From: Oreocharis arfaki
Lineage: Eukaryota > Chordata > Aves > Passeriformes > Paramythiidae
DNA: 64,000 bases
NCBI GenBank assembly: GCA_013398015.1
Contig: VZRR01006745.1
Location: 1,699,630 to 1,763,629 of the forward strand
Reading direction: 5' to 3'
The translations under genes and the position numbers were made by a program. Below the pieces are notes generated by a model. The model worked only from the letters and a program-made list of their open reading frames with translations. It was not told the DNA's origin and ran no database searches. The first letter of the stretch is position 1, and each line of letters begins with the position of its first letter. Positions 39,701 to 51,700 of this stretch are shown here, in pieces.

Positions 39701-42700
39701 CAAGATTTGTAGGTGGTCATGGTGAAAAGGAATGACAGAAGTCAGAGGTTCTGCAAAATCTTACAAAGTTTTACTGGTAAATTAGGCACTTGGCATGAAA
39801 ACTGGAATAAGTCTGCCCCTGATCTATTATAAGCACGTGGGGGTGGGTATTGGAGGAAGGGGTAAGGTGAAAGGGAAAGAGAGAGAATTAAAGAGAAGAA
39901 AGCAAGAAAAAGAGAAAGAGATCACCGGTCCTGATTCCAGCACCAGCATCCATCTCACTGAAGGCATGTCTGGGATCCTGGGGCACACACCTGGGCTTCA
40001 TGGGGCACCTTTACATAGAAAGGTTTCCCCACCCTGGAGATAAGTTTCTCACTTTCTATGCAAAGCAGTTCTGATGAGCAGTTCCTTCTTTCTGGAAATG
40101 GGTCAGAGGCTTTGGAGGTCTTGCGTGGTCTTGATCCCCTACAGTCCATGCCCACATCTTGGCCTCATTCCTGCTGTGCTGAGCTGTGTTGTGCTTACGG
40201 TTGTCCTGGAAAAGTGCTGCCTTACCTTGCTGTATGGCCCCTTCTCCAGCCACATCCTGCACTTTCTCACAGCGAGTTACTACCAGCAGTCCTTGGTTGG
40301 CTCCACAGCTATCCAGATATCAGTGAATAGACATTATCCCCTTGTCTTCTAGGCTTTTACAGCATGGTTGCCATCCCCTTCCCACAGGTGTTTATACCTT
40401 TGTTAAAACTGTGAAAGCATCAATAGTGCACTGCCATCAGTCTAGAAAATTACGAAGGCCTTTTCAGCAGAACGGGGCAGGGTACATTTATCTATTTGTT
40501 CCTGTGTACTTGGGCCTCATTTAATCATCTTAAAAATGCCTAAAAGTCAAACAGATAGCGTTGCCATTTCAATGACTTCTACAAAACAGGAACACCTAAT
40601 TTTCAAAGCTGAAGAAAGATTTTGCATTTAAAACATTCATTAATATCCAAAAGACTGTGACATAGCCAGAAAACCTCTGGTGCTTTCTGTGCCAAAGTCT
40701 GCCCAGCTGTTAAAACTGAGACAGTAACAGTTTTCTTGGAGATCTTTTTCAAATGGTTATGTTGGAATATTGCTCAGGTACAAAACAGAGACGGGTTACA
40801 GAAACATGAAATAATAGTTAAAATTTGGGTTTACTCATTATTCAATTTTAAACTCCTTTTTTGTAGTAAAGAAGAATAACATATTCATGACCTCAGCTCT
40901 TCTTCAAAGAAATCCTGACTTCATCAAAAGAACAAGAGAAGGTAACTGTCATCGTAATGTTTATTTACTGTAGCTCCACAAAGACATTCTTTAGAGATAT
41001 GGAAGACATAACAGCTCTTTTCCAGACTGAATGATAGGCTAGGTATCTTTATGCAGTTCATGACTTCTTTGTTTGACTGTGTAAATGTCCTATGAACTCA
41101 GGTCTGAGCATCTGCTCTGACTGCTTATTTCCTGAGTGGACTGAATATGACCTTGCATAGTGAAATTTCACATTTCTGAGTACCTCTGCTCCTGGAGAAA
41201 GTAATGAAGAAACCTCTTGGCATCTGCAGATGCAGAATTAAATCTGAAATGCCAGAAGACATATCTAAAACAGAGCAATAAATATAAGTACAAAGATATA
41301 CTTAAATATATAAATACAAATATATTTTATAAGTACAAATAAGCATGTTTATGTATATAACACATTACCTTTTTTATCCTGATAGGATAACAAATTGGTT
41401 TCACTTCAGAGTTGTGTATTTTAGAAACCATTACAATTTTTCAGAATATGAAGCAAGTAAACAACAGTAAATGTTATTTAAAAACGTTTTGAAACTTTCA
41501 GTTAAAGAGGCAAGACATATAGGTATAAATTAGATGTGAAGAAAAAGTATATGTTTAAATATTTTGTCTTTGTATTTTGCAAGGATCCTTGTCACCAAGT
41601 CAATTGTGGAATGTCATTAGACCTGCCACTTTACAGCCCCCACAAGCCCTGACCTGTCCTGAAATTCCTGTAGTATCTCTAGTGACTAAGAAAGAAGCAT
41701 GTGTTCAGGTAAAAAGAAAAATAATTTTACTGGAGCTCAAATTAAGGAAAAAAACCAACCAAACAAAAACACCCAAAACAACCAAAACAAAGCACCAAAC
41801 AAATCAGTGCTGTTTTAAAGCAATTAATTATTCCACTGTGTGATTTTCAAGAAAGTTCCCATATGAGTTTCAGTGGAATTGATCTATCACTGACGTGATG
41901 TGAAATGTTAAACTCATACTGACTGTGTTTGAAAAATTATCTCTTCTCTGCAGGCTGTCTTACCTTTCTGATATCAGGGTTCTGTGGGCAAATCAGCTTT
42001 GGGTGCTTTGGATTTTGTTTATTTAGAAAGTGAGATTTTAGTATTTTAATTGAGGGCCCTGGCTTAGTACACAGCTGGAGGAAGCTCTACCAACTACCAC
42101 ATCTGTATCAGTAACAATCTATATCTGTCTGTCTGTCTATACCTCAGTGACTCTGGATTCTAGCAGATCTGTTAATAGCAGAAAATTTACTAGTTTTAAT
42201 CAATCCATTTAATTTAATTATTCCTAGCTATCTGAAGACAGCTCTTATTCACCAGCTGAGAATTCAGTAAATTCCAAAATAGCAGTGGGGTCGTCTACTA
42301 CCATGAGTCTTTCCAGCTCTCAAAAAACACAGTAAGATTTTATTTATTACATTTCTACATCATTTTGTCACTTGGCTGATGGCATGCCCTTTTGTCCTGC
42401 ATGTCTAACATGGTACTAAGCCCATGCTATCTGCACCCACACAAGGCTCAGTGGTGTCTTTGTGTGGTGCCAAGATCTGTGTGTGCTGACATGAGCTTCA
42501 TATGCCATAAAAAATGGACTCCTAACTGTAATTAATCTCTGTGGGACAGGTGGTTTCTCACTAGCAACCACCAAGCCAGAAACTATTTTGGTTTGCCATC
42601 CCTCTTCTGACTGCATGTCTGCTGCACTTCATAAAAAAGATAGAGAGGAACTCAGGAAATTTCATTCTTTTGAGGAAGTATCAATGTATGTCAGCATATT

Positions 42701-45700
42701 GGACACAAGAAGCATAAATAAAAATAGAGGATTGATTTGGAAGACCAAGTGAATGCTGCAATGCTCTACTTTCATTCACAAAGCAGAATTCTTGGCATGA
42801 AAAGCTTTCTGTGGTGACTGTGATAGGCTGGCATTTTTGTGCAACATAGACTTCAGAACTTTTGTATGGGGAAGTTGACTTGGACTTCGATGTTTCCTTG
42901 GACTTGGATGTTTCCCCATCCTCTCAACGCTATATGTGATGGAAAGAGCCCCATTCTTGGAGATTAATCAGATTCTGACTAAAAGGTTGGAAAGCTTGTG
43001 TCATAAGTGACAGAAATACAATGCTAGGAAAACACAGGCTTCTGGTCATGTATCCAACTTTGAACAAGGTTTTGTTTGGGGAACAGAAAAGGTTCAAGGC
43101 CAGCACTGAGAAGAAGTCATACTGGTGCAAAAGTAGGCTATTATCTCTCTCTCTGGAGACTGACTCATGAGAACACTAGGTCACTGGTCTGCCAGCTTAG
43201 CGTTGCCAGGCTGTCTTGCGGTATTAATACTGCTTGCTGTTGTTAATGAGGGTTATTTACCTGGAAGTTGTGAGCATCAGGAATACACCTGGTATCACTT
43301 TAGATGAGAGAATGACTTTTCAGAATTGCTAGGGCCACAGAAAACAGATTTCTAATGTTGCCTAATTCCCCCTCCTACCCATGGAGGGCCTAGAATATGT
43401 TAATTGCAAAGGAGTCTGTGCCAGTCTTCACATGGCTAGATGAACCACAGATAAAGGTTGGGATGCACAGTGCCAGGGTTCTGAGGAGGTAAGGGATTTC
43501 TATATGCACAAACAACTTAAATTCTTAATCCTTATCAACAAGAAGAACACAATTAGAGGGCAGACGTTCACTACGATTTTGGAAGAACCAACCTTTTCTA
43601 TTGCATTTAATGGTGTAGTGATGCCCTCTGAGGACAACATGTAGCCACACATCACACTGGGTTTTTAGCAGAATCAAAATGATGGTAATGCACATATTGG
43701 AAAAGCTAAATCAGTTGGTATCGATACTTTCAATTTATTTACCTTCTGTTACCTGCACAATACCTAGGAAAAGATTGGTGAGCGACTTTATCCTGTGAAG
43801 TAGACAAGGAAATGCAACACAATATTTCAGTGCCAACAAGTTAACTTAAAGGTGTTTATGGTATTTCTTTCCCTTTTCTTTTTTGCTACAAACACCCTGC
43901 TTGGGGTGAATTCTGTATATCATAATTGTGTTAAAAGTTGGTTTCTTTGACAGTTGAAAACTAATTTAAAAACAACCAGGTGCTTACCACTCTTCTGAGA
44001 TTGCAGGAGGATGTAAGTGCCATTCTTCTGATCCATATTAAGTGACTGATGCTGTAAAATACCTAGGTAAAATCTTTCTAGCATAGCTGTTTTTTCATAA
44101 GTAATAAACAAATTACTTTATCAAACTCTGCATGCATGCTGAACAGTAAGTGAAAATTGCAGCCAGACCTGCTCATTGCTAAGAAAACAACTTTTTAGGG
44201 TTGTTTTTGATTTTCAATCAAGGCGTAACTGTTGGTATTTATTTATAAAATAAAATGCAGTCAGATGCAACAGCAGGGATTGCTTTGCCTGCAGACATCT
44301 CTCTCACTTTTGCCCCTCTTCTACTACTTCATCCCTCCATCATATAATTCTATGGAGAGATGAGTGAAAATAGCATGTTATCCCTCTGCAGTTGCTGCAG
44401 CTGTCCGTGAAACACTAAGTTTCATTTCCTGGGCTGGCTGTAATACTGAACTGAAGAGGAAAAATTTCCAGTTTCTTGATTCTGATTAAAAGCTTGGAAA
44501 GCTTGTGTCATAAGTGACAGAAATAAAACAGTGGGAAAACTCAGACTTGCAGTCACGTATTCAAATTGGCACAAGATTTGCCTGGAAAACTGAAAGGGTT
44601 CAAGGCCAGCACTGGAACTGCTGGCTACTCAGACCTGTCTGGACACTCTGAGAAGGCCAGTACCAGAATCTATCCCCCTTCCATAATCCCATACCGGTAC
44701 CTTATCCACATTTCTCCTCCCATTGTTCCTTGTTAGTGATCATTCCCTGGTATCAGTGACTGTGTTTTGTATTTCCATGACAATGCCGTCCCTGGTACAC
44801 TTTGTTCTTGCCATGCAGCAACATGAGGCTCTTGAGGTTTTAGTAACATTTGAAGGCTGGCACTTCCAGTTATTAACTTTCTCTTAAAAGGAAGATCCTG
44901 CACTGCTTAATTTTTCTTACATTTCTGAATATAATCAAAGTAATTTCCCACATTTTTTCTTAGAAATAAGCCTCTAGTTCTTTTCCTAGCTGTTTTGGTG
45001 TGCTGTCTGTAAGAAGTTGCTATTGGAGCAGCCTAGAAGTAGCAGATGAAATGTCAGTATGGAAATTGATCACAATTCAGTGAATTTTAGTGAGGGGTGT
45101 GTTGCAGGATAAAAACTTCAGATTCCCTGTTCATGGCCCAAAACATGCACAGAAACTTTCAAGGCTGAAAAGACAAGTATTTTCTAATTTCTCTTTTTTG
45201 CTCCTAGTCTTAGCAACACATCAAGCATGAGAATGATGCGGAATATTTTTCTCATTAAGTGTAAGACTGAGCTAGGTGGTACTTGGTAAGCCCTTCATCC
45301 TTGAAGAGATTTCAATCACAGCGTAGTTGTGAACAGAGAAACTGTGTTTTAGAGGCAGTCATCAAAGTTCTGCCAGTAAGCCCAGCTAATTAACAGGAAT
45401 ATCCTCTGTGTGACAAACGTTATGTTAAGCTCTTCCAAGGATGATAAGTACTGTGAAAGAGAAGTAAGTGGTGATGAACTATTCAGTGTGTGACACAGTA
45501 TCAGGGTGCCTTCCTGCCAAGCCATCCTTCTGGAACAGAAGGTGGAAAGAACTTGGATGGTTTTGCCTATGCCAGCAAGACATGCAGGATTAAGCTCTAC
45601 AGAAAGCATAAAACCCATTCGTAAAAAACCCCCAACCAAACCAAAACTAAAACCAAAGCGGCAGCAGGAACAACTTCCACATAAAGGAGATTACAAGGAC

Positions 45701-48700
45701 TTTTCTAGTGACTTTTACAGAAAATGGACTCTGTTAATTTAAAGTGGCTATGTAATTAGCAGGTCAAATCACAATTCTACTTGTATTAGAATATTCTTGA
45801 ATGTAATCTCCAAAATATAGTTGGCCAGTACCAAAGGATAGGAAGTATTCAGTTCTTTTCTCATTTTAAGTATATCTATGGGAAAGGTAACTGAGAAACG
45901 GAAACACTTTTCTCTCCTGCTTTACTTATACCTCATCTAAGCCATCTGCTATCATATCTTTACATTTTTTCAGTATTTATGTGTGTATGTGAATACACTG
46001 CCTTCCTGCCCTTCCAAGATATATGGAGGATGACCCAAGAGTGCCTGTAAGGCACTGGGGTATACATTATTCTGCAGGGTACCAGAGCTGCACCAACATG
46101 AAAGGATAGCTGTTAATTGTTGGTAGTACTTTGGAGGAGCAAAAGGAAACTGGGAAATGAAAGTAACTCATTGAAGTTTCTGGAGTGAGATACTTCCCTG
46201 AGGAGGAAGTGGCATGTTGTTTTGCTGCTTGTTCTTTGGTCCTAAGGAACATCCTCAATAATCATAATGAAATACAGTGTGATCCTCTTTGTTCCTTTTC
46301 CTAGAGAATATTCTCAGATTCTCTTAAAGAATGTGCCTGATTACTTACATGATTATTTTTTTGCTTTTCTTTAATGTTAGGTGTGGTGAATCTTTAAAAC
46401 ACTTTAAATAGTTCTAAATCACATTCTGATGTTATTTTGTTCCCACAGAAGTCAATTGCTCAAAGAAAGAAGTGTACAAAACAGCAGCAATTCTGATTTT
46501 GTGTTTGGGGAAAACATGGTTGAAAGAGTTTTGGTTGGATCTGCACATGCTGGCAGACTTTTTATCAAGGTTAGTGTACTTAAGAGTATAATTATTTTTT
46601 AGATAGTGATTCTTTTTAGGTCCTCCTTCTTTTGAAGATGGGATATGATTCAATGACTCTTGAGGAGAAAATACCTAAGAATGTGCTGCTGGAGGTGTAG
46701 GCATTCTTATCTTCACCACCCTAGATAGATTCTTTAATTACTAATGTGTACCAATATGCACTTCTGGTCTGCTAATTTTTTGACTTGAAAAAGAGTTTTT
46801 TATCTATTCCATGTAAAGTGGAACAACCACAACATAAGATAAAAGAATGTGGTCCCTATTGCTCTAATAACTTCCATCATAACTGTGAAGGGATCAGATA
46901 CCTGAAGGGAGCCTACAAGAAAGCTGGATAGAAGCTGTTTACAGGAGCATGGAGCGACAGGACAAGGGGAAGTGGCTTCAAACTGAAGGACAGCAGGTTC
47001 AGATTTGATATTAGGAAGAAATTCTTCTCTTTGAGGGTGGTGAGACCACTGGAACACATTGCCTAGAGATGCTGTGGATGCCCCATCCCTGAAGGTCATC
47101 CAGAGTGACCATCCAAGGCCAGGCTGGATGGGGCTCTGAGCAACCTGGTCTAATGAAAAGTGTCCCTGTCCAAGGCGGAGGGGTTGGAACCAGATGATCA
47201 TTAAGGTCTCTTTCAACCCAGACCATCCTGTGATTCTGTGATAAATAAGTATGAGGGAAAAATTGGACACCCACCCTAGAGAGTGTCCATGTTAAAGCAT
47301 ATTGTGCATACTTGTGAGACAGCTTAAGTCCTGAAGGACTCTAGGACAGAAAGCTGGTTTCCAAGCTGAAGGCTGCACCCTTGAAAATGGAAATTCAGTT
47401 TTCAATAGAAGTAGGATGAAAACTGTATGCTTATCTGCCAGGTAAAAAGCTTGGCAGCCATAGGTTTGGGCTATGACTTCTGGCTAGGATTTATATATAA
47501 GGTATATATAGGTATGAGTTGCACCACTGAGCATTGTCAGGAGCCATGAGCATTTATTTAGACATGCCTAAGAAAATTTATCTGGAAAACTGAAGGTGAT
47601 AGAAATTTTTAAGTCCTCTGAGATTAAGTTTGTGCTGACTGAGAGTTTTAAACTACTCTTGTGGGAACTATGGGCTTGAACCGGAAATAAATCAGTTCCT
47701 TAACATCTAAGTACTTCGGTGGATTTAAATATGAGTCCGGGATCCATACGAAGAGACCATTCTTCTTGGAGGAAGAAGGGTGTTCTGATTCTATGATAAT
47801 AATATTACTTCCTCTGGAGACTGAAATTGAATCATCTGGGCCAGTTTTTACTCTGAATCTATTAAAATTGCTAATCTACAGCCTAGCATGCATTAAATGA
47901 TTCAATTTTCTGTTTGATATAAAGGAACATACCATTTTATTTAAATAGGAATTCTTATTTTCCCCGTGTTTTTCTAGAGTCCTGAGAAGCATCCCAAGCT
48001 GTGTAATGAAGCTGATTTACACAAAGGAGAAATAACATCCATGTCCTTAGGATCTTCTCATGTTGGGCCACAAACAAGTAAGCATATTAAGCAAACAAGC
48101 AGAATTAGCTTTATTGTTATATTTCACTGTATTTTAGAGGATGTCAAATGAGTGGTGGTCAATAATTTTCATCTATTCTCAAGCTATACAGTCATGAGTA
48201 CACTTGGAGTATGTGCCAAACTATATTCAGAAAGCAGCTACAGTTTGGTTTATGACATATGAACTGGACTAACTTCAGAAAGCATGATCTAAATTGCTCA
48301 GGAAAGCACAGAGTTTTATGTATTATTATTTATTGTTTGAAAAAAATGCAGCAAGCTTTATAAATGGCTGGTGGACCATATTTTTGAACTACAATTTTGA
48401 GCTGTCTGCTGCTTGCGCGTTGCAAATTCTCATATAAATTACTTTGTTATTTTGGATCCTAGTTGTGGGACTGAAAGCTCTATACAGACAGATATCAGGG
48501 CTTGTTTGTGACTCTGGCGTGAGATTTTCTACCAAAAATGCCATGTAAACGTAGGCTGTGAGGGAATCCCCAATAGGCCCGTCGTGAGCCTTCTCGACAA
48601 ATTTTGCACTCCTCTTTACTAATATATGTATTGGATCCTATGATCTGTGTAAGCATTCTTACAAGTAAAAAATTATAAAAATAAAGCCTTTGGAACATGT

Positions 48701-51700
48701 GTATAGATTATGCAAATACTTTGTAACTATGTTGTCCGTTTCGAATCTTGTCCTTCTGTGTTCCTGTTAAATATTCCTTGTATATGTATTATTATTCAGA
48801 CTATTGGGATATGTATTACTCTGAATAGCAATATAACTGCTATTCAGTTATATAGATGAGTTTAATTTGGAAAATCAGCTCCTAAATATTTAGGCCTTGT
48901 TTCTGCTTGTTTCTGTTTGTCCCTTGGGACAAACCTCTAAAACTGTAAACAGCCCTGTTCAATTCTGTATGAGCCTTTTTAGTGAGGTATTTTGTATTCC
49001 TGTCTTTTCCTTTTCCTCTTCTTTGGCCAAAGACTTATTATTAACACTAAACAATGTCAGACACTACAGGTATTACTGAGGTCACAGGCCATCCTGTGTA
49101 CTAGTTTTGTTATCCTAAAAATATTCCCTGTACAGATAGAATTTTTTTTCCCTACAGAAAGAACTTTGTTGAGGAATGCAACACTAATTGAATCAGCAGC
49201 TGCTTGCATTTCCAAGCCAGTGGAGAAAATCCTGTTAGATAAAGTTGAAGTTATAACTGGAGAAGAAGCAGAACACAATGTATTGCAGGTGTGTATTTCA
49301 TAAAACCCTGATGGTAAGTAGTTTTGTTGTTGAAAAGAACATCTAGATCTGTTGCAGATGCAATAATCTGAAAATTACTTCAATTTATATTTTAAATTTT
49401 TGGGTTTTTTAAGCTATGCCTCAGCTAACCCATTTTTCTGTAAGTTGGTATTTTCTTTTTAATATTATATTAGTTCATTTTATAGTCCCTTTCAATAAGT
49501 GACTCTTTCAGAATGTCATTCTACATTAGTATTTTATAAGCATCTACACAGTATACCAGCTGTAACCAAAACCTTAGAATTGGAAGTGATTTGAGTAAAG
49601 ATGGTGTTTACTAGAAAAATTTTTTGTGGCAAAAAAAGCAGTGTGTTGTTAAACTAATTTTTTTTATAGTTCAGCTAAAATAGCAATTTTCTTTCCAATC
49701 TCTCAGGACATATCCCGCTATTCTTCATCTTCAAAATGTTATTTTCTCAGAAAATAGCAATTATGATTTTAAAAATCTTAACATTATTTTATCTTTGATT
49801 AATTCTTCTGTCTTGGCAGAACACGAAAGTTTTACTCTCTTTGGAGCAGTACTCTTCTAGTAGTGGTACTGGTATCCTGGGCTGCATAATATTTGTAAGG
49901 AGTGAGAAAATAAGGTTGTACAACTTCTGCAACAAATTCAGCTGGGCTGGTAGATATCATAGATGAAGAGTTAATGAAGATGAAATAATTGAAAAACTGA
50001 ACTGGGATTCATGCTGAATGTTTTCTATGATGAGAAAAGAGTTTAGCACAGATCTAGGATCCATTTCATTTTAAGTAATAATGGTGATATATCTATGTAT
50101 CTAATTTGTACACATGCATATGGATGTATTAAAAGCCATATCAGAAGTTCTATAACAATAAAGTTTTAGAGCAAATAAAACTAGCATTGGCTGGCAGTTT
50201 TCATCATGTATTTCTCTTTCAGATTAACTGCAAGCTCTTTGTATTTAATAAGCTTTCTTTAACCTGGACTGAAAGAGGCAGAGGATCCCTGAGGCTTAAT
50301 GACACTTCTAGCAATAAGCATGGATTGTTGCAGTCAAGGCTAAGTAAGAATTAAATAATGAAATACCTCATACAGAAAACACAAAATAACCTGTATTATT
50401 GTTGGCCAGAGTTTATTTCAGAACATTTAAATCTGAGAAGATAATTATATTTAGGTCAAGTTGCTGAGAATCTTTTTACCTGATAAAATTCCCTGTATTA
50501 CAGACTGAGGAGCTGGGCTCACATAGGTTTCTAGGTTCTGCGTACTTCTCTGCTGCACTGTGTCTTCAACTCAGCCACCAATCTCACAGTTTACTCTTTG
50601 TTGGTTCTGCTTTTTCAGCAGCACTGTTTCAAGATACTTTTAGAATGTTGTTTTTACTGTGCTGTCATTTTTTTTGTACCGTATTGCGCGGTTGCAGCAG
50701 ATTATTTCCTTTGTGTGCCACACATATTGAAAGAAACTAATACATTTGGATATTTTTTTAAAAAAAAGATCTCACTATATCAGGGTTTTAGAACAAATTA
50801 AAAGGAAAAATTGATGAAAATACTAGTTGTACACAAGTGCTAGAGAAAACTGCTGCAGCATATCTTCTTAACCTTCTTATTTTAGTTATGCGAAATCAAG
50901 GTAGCTTGAGGCTGATTCTCAACACCCGACTCTGGGAACAAATGGTTATGAAAAGACCAAACAGAAAGAGCCTGTGCTTCACTGCAACAGATCAAGAGGA
51001 CCACTCTGTTCAAGTATTTCTAACTCAGGTAAGTAGAAGACAACAGCTCCATCCAAATCTCCACTTCGTCTAGAATTCTAAAGAGTTGCTGAAGGTTAGT
51101 TTTGGCAAATGGCCTTCATGCTCTGTCAGACTATGCTCAGCTTCGATGTTACATGGCTTTTATTATGGAATGCATTAGAATGATAGTCCAAAAAAACAGG
51201 TGTGAGGATGGGATGCGGCCTTAAGACAGACATTTGCAGACTCTGTTTCACATACCGCCAATGGAAAGGATATCATTCTAGTAATATGCAGAAATGGCTT
51301 TTTTAATGGAAGTAATAAAGTGAGAATTTCTTCACTGGTAGTTACAATTTTGTAAGTTACTCTGGTAAAAGGCAGCAGCTTTCTGCCATGGTTCTCAACA
51401 CAGCACTCGCAATAAATCCATCCAGTGTAGGACCTGCATTTCTCAGTTGAGAAGCATACACAGTTTCAATATCGCCTTATGTAAGACAATAGTCTTGGGA
51501 ACCCTGGTTTTCTCCAGCAAAGGCTAAATTGGAAATGGAAATGTGATGGACTTATTTGCAAATAAACAGCACATATGTCCCAAGTTGGAAAGTAAGAGCA
51601 TCCACATGAGTTTGAGGATGTTTACAGTTTCCCCAGCAGATCTTTCTAGAAAGGATTCAGCTTGCTGGGAAAGAAAAATAAATCATCATTTCCAGGAAGT

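Larger units (their letters stand above)
42332..46448 (+). other. RANBP3L: RANBP3L intron 10
   Basis: 4.1 kb. It contains a direct repeat pair (42969-43113 and 44478-44615) and an A/C-rich low-complexity patch at about 45624-45662. No transposon family recognised. Confidence 0.7.
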
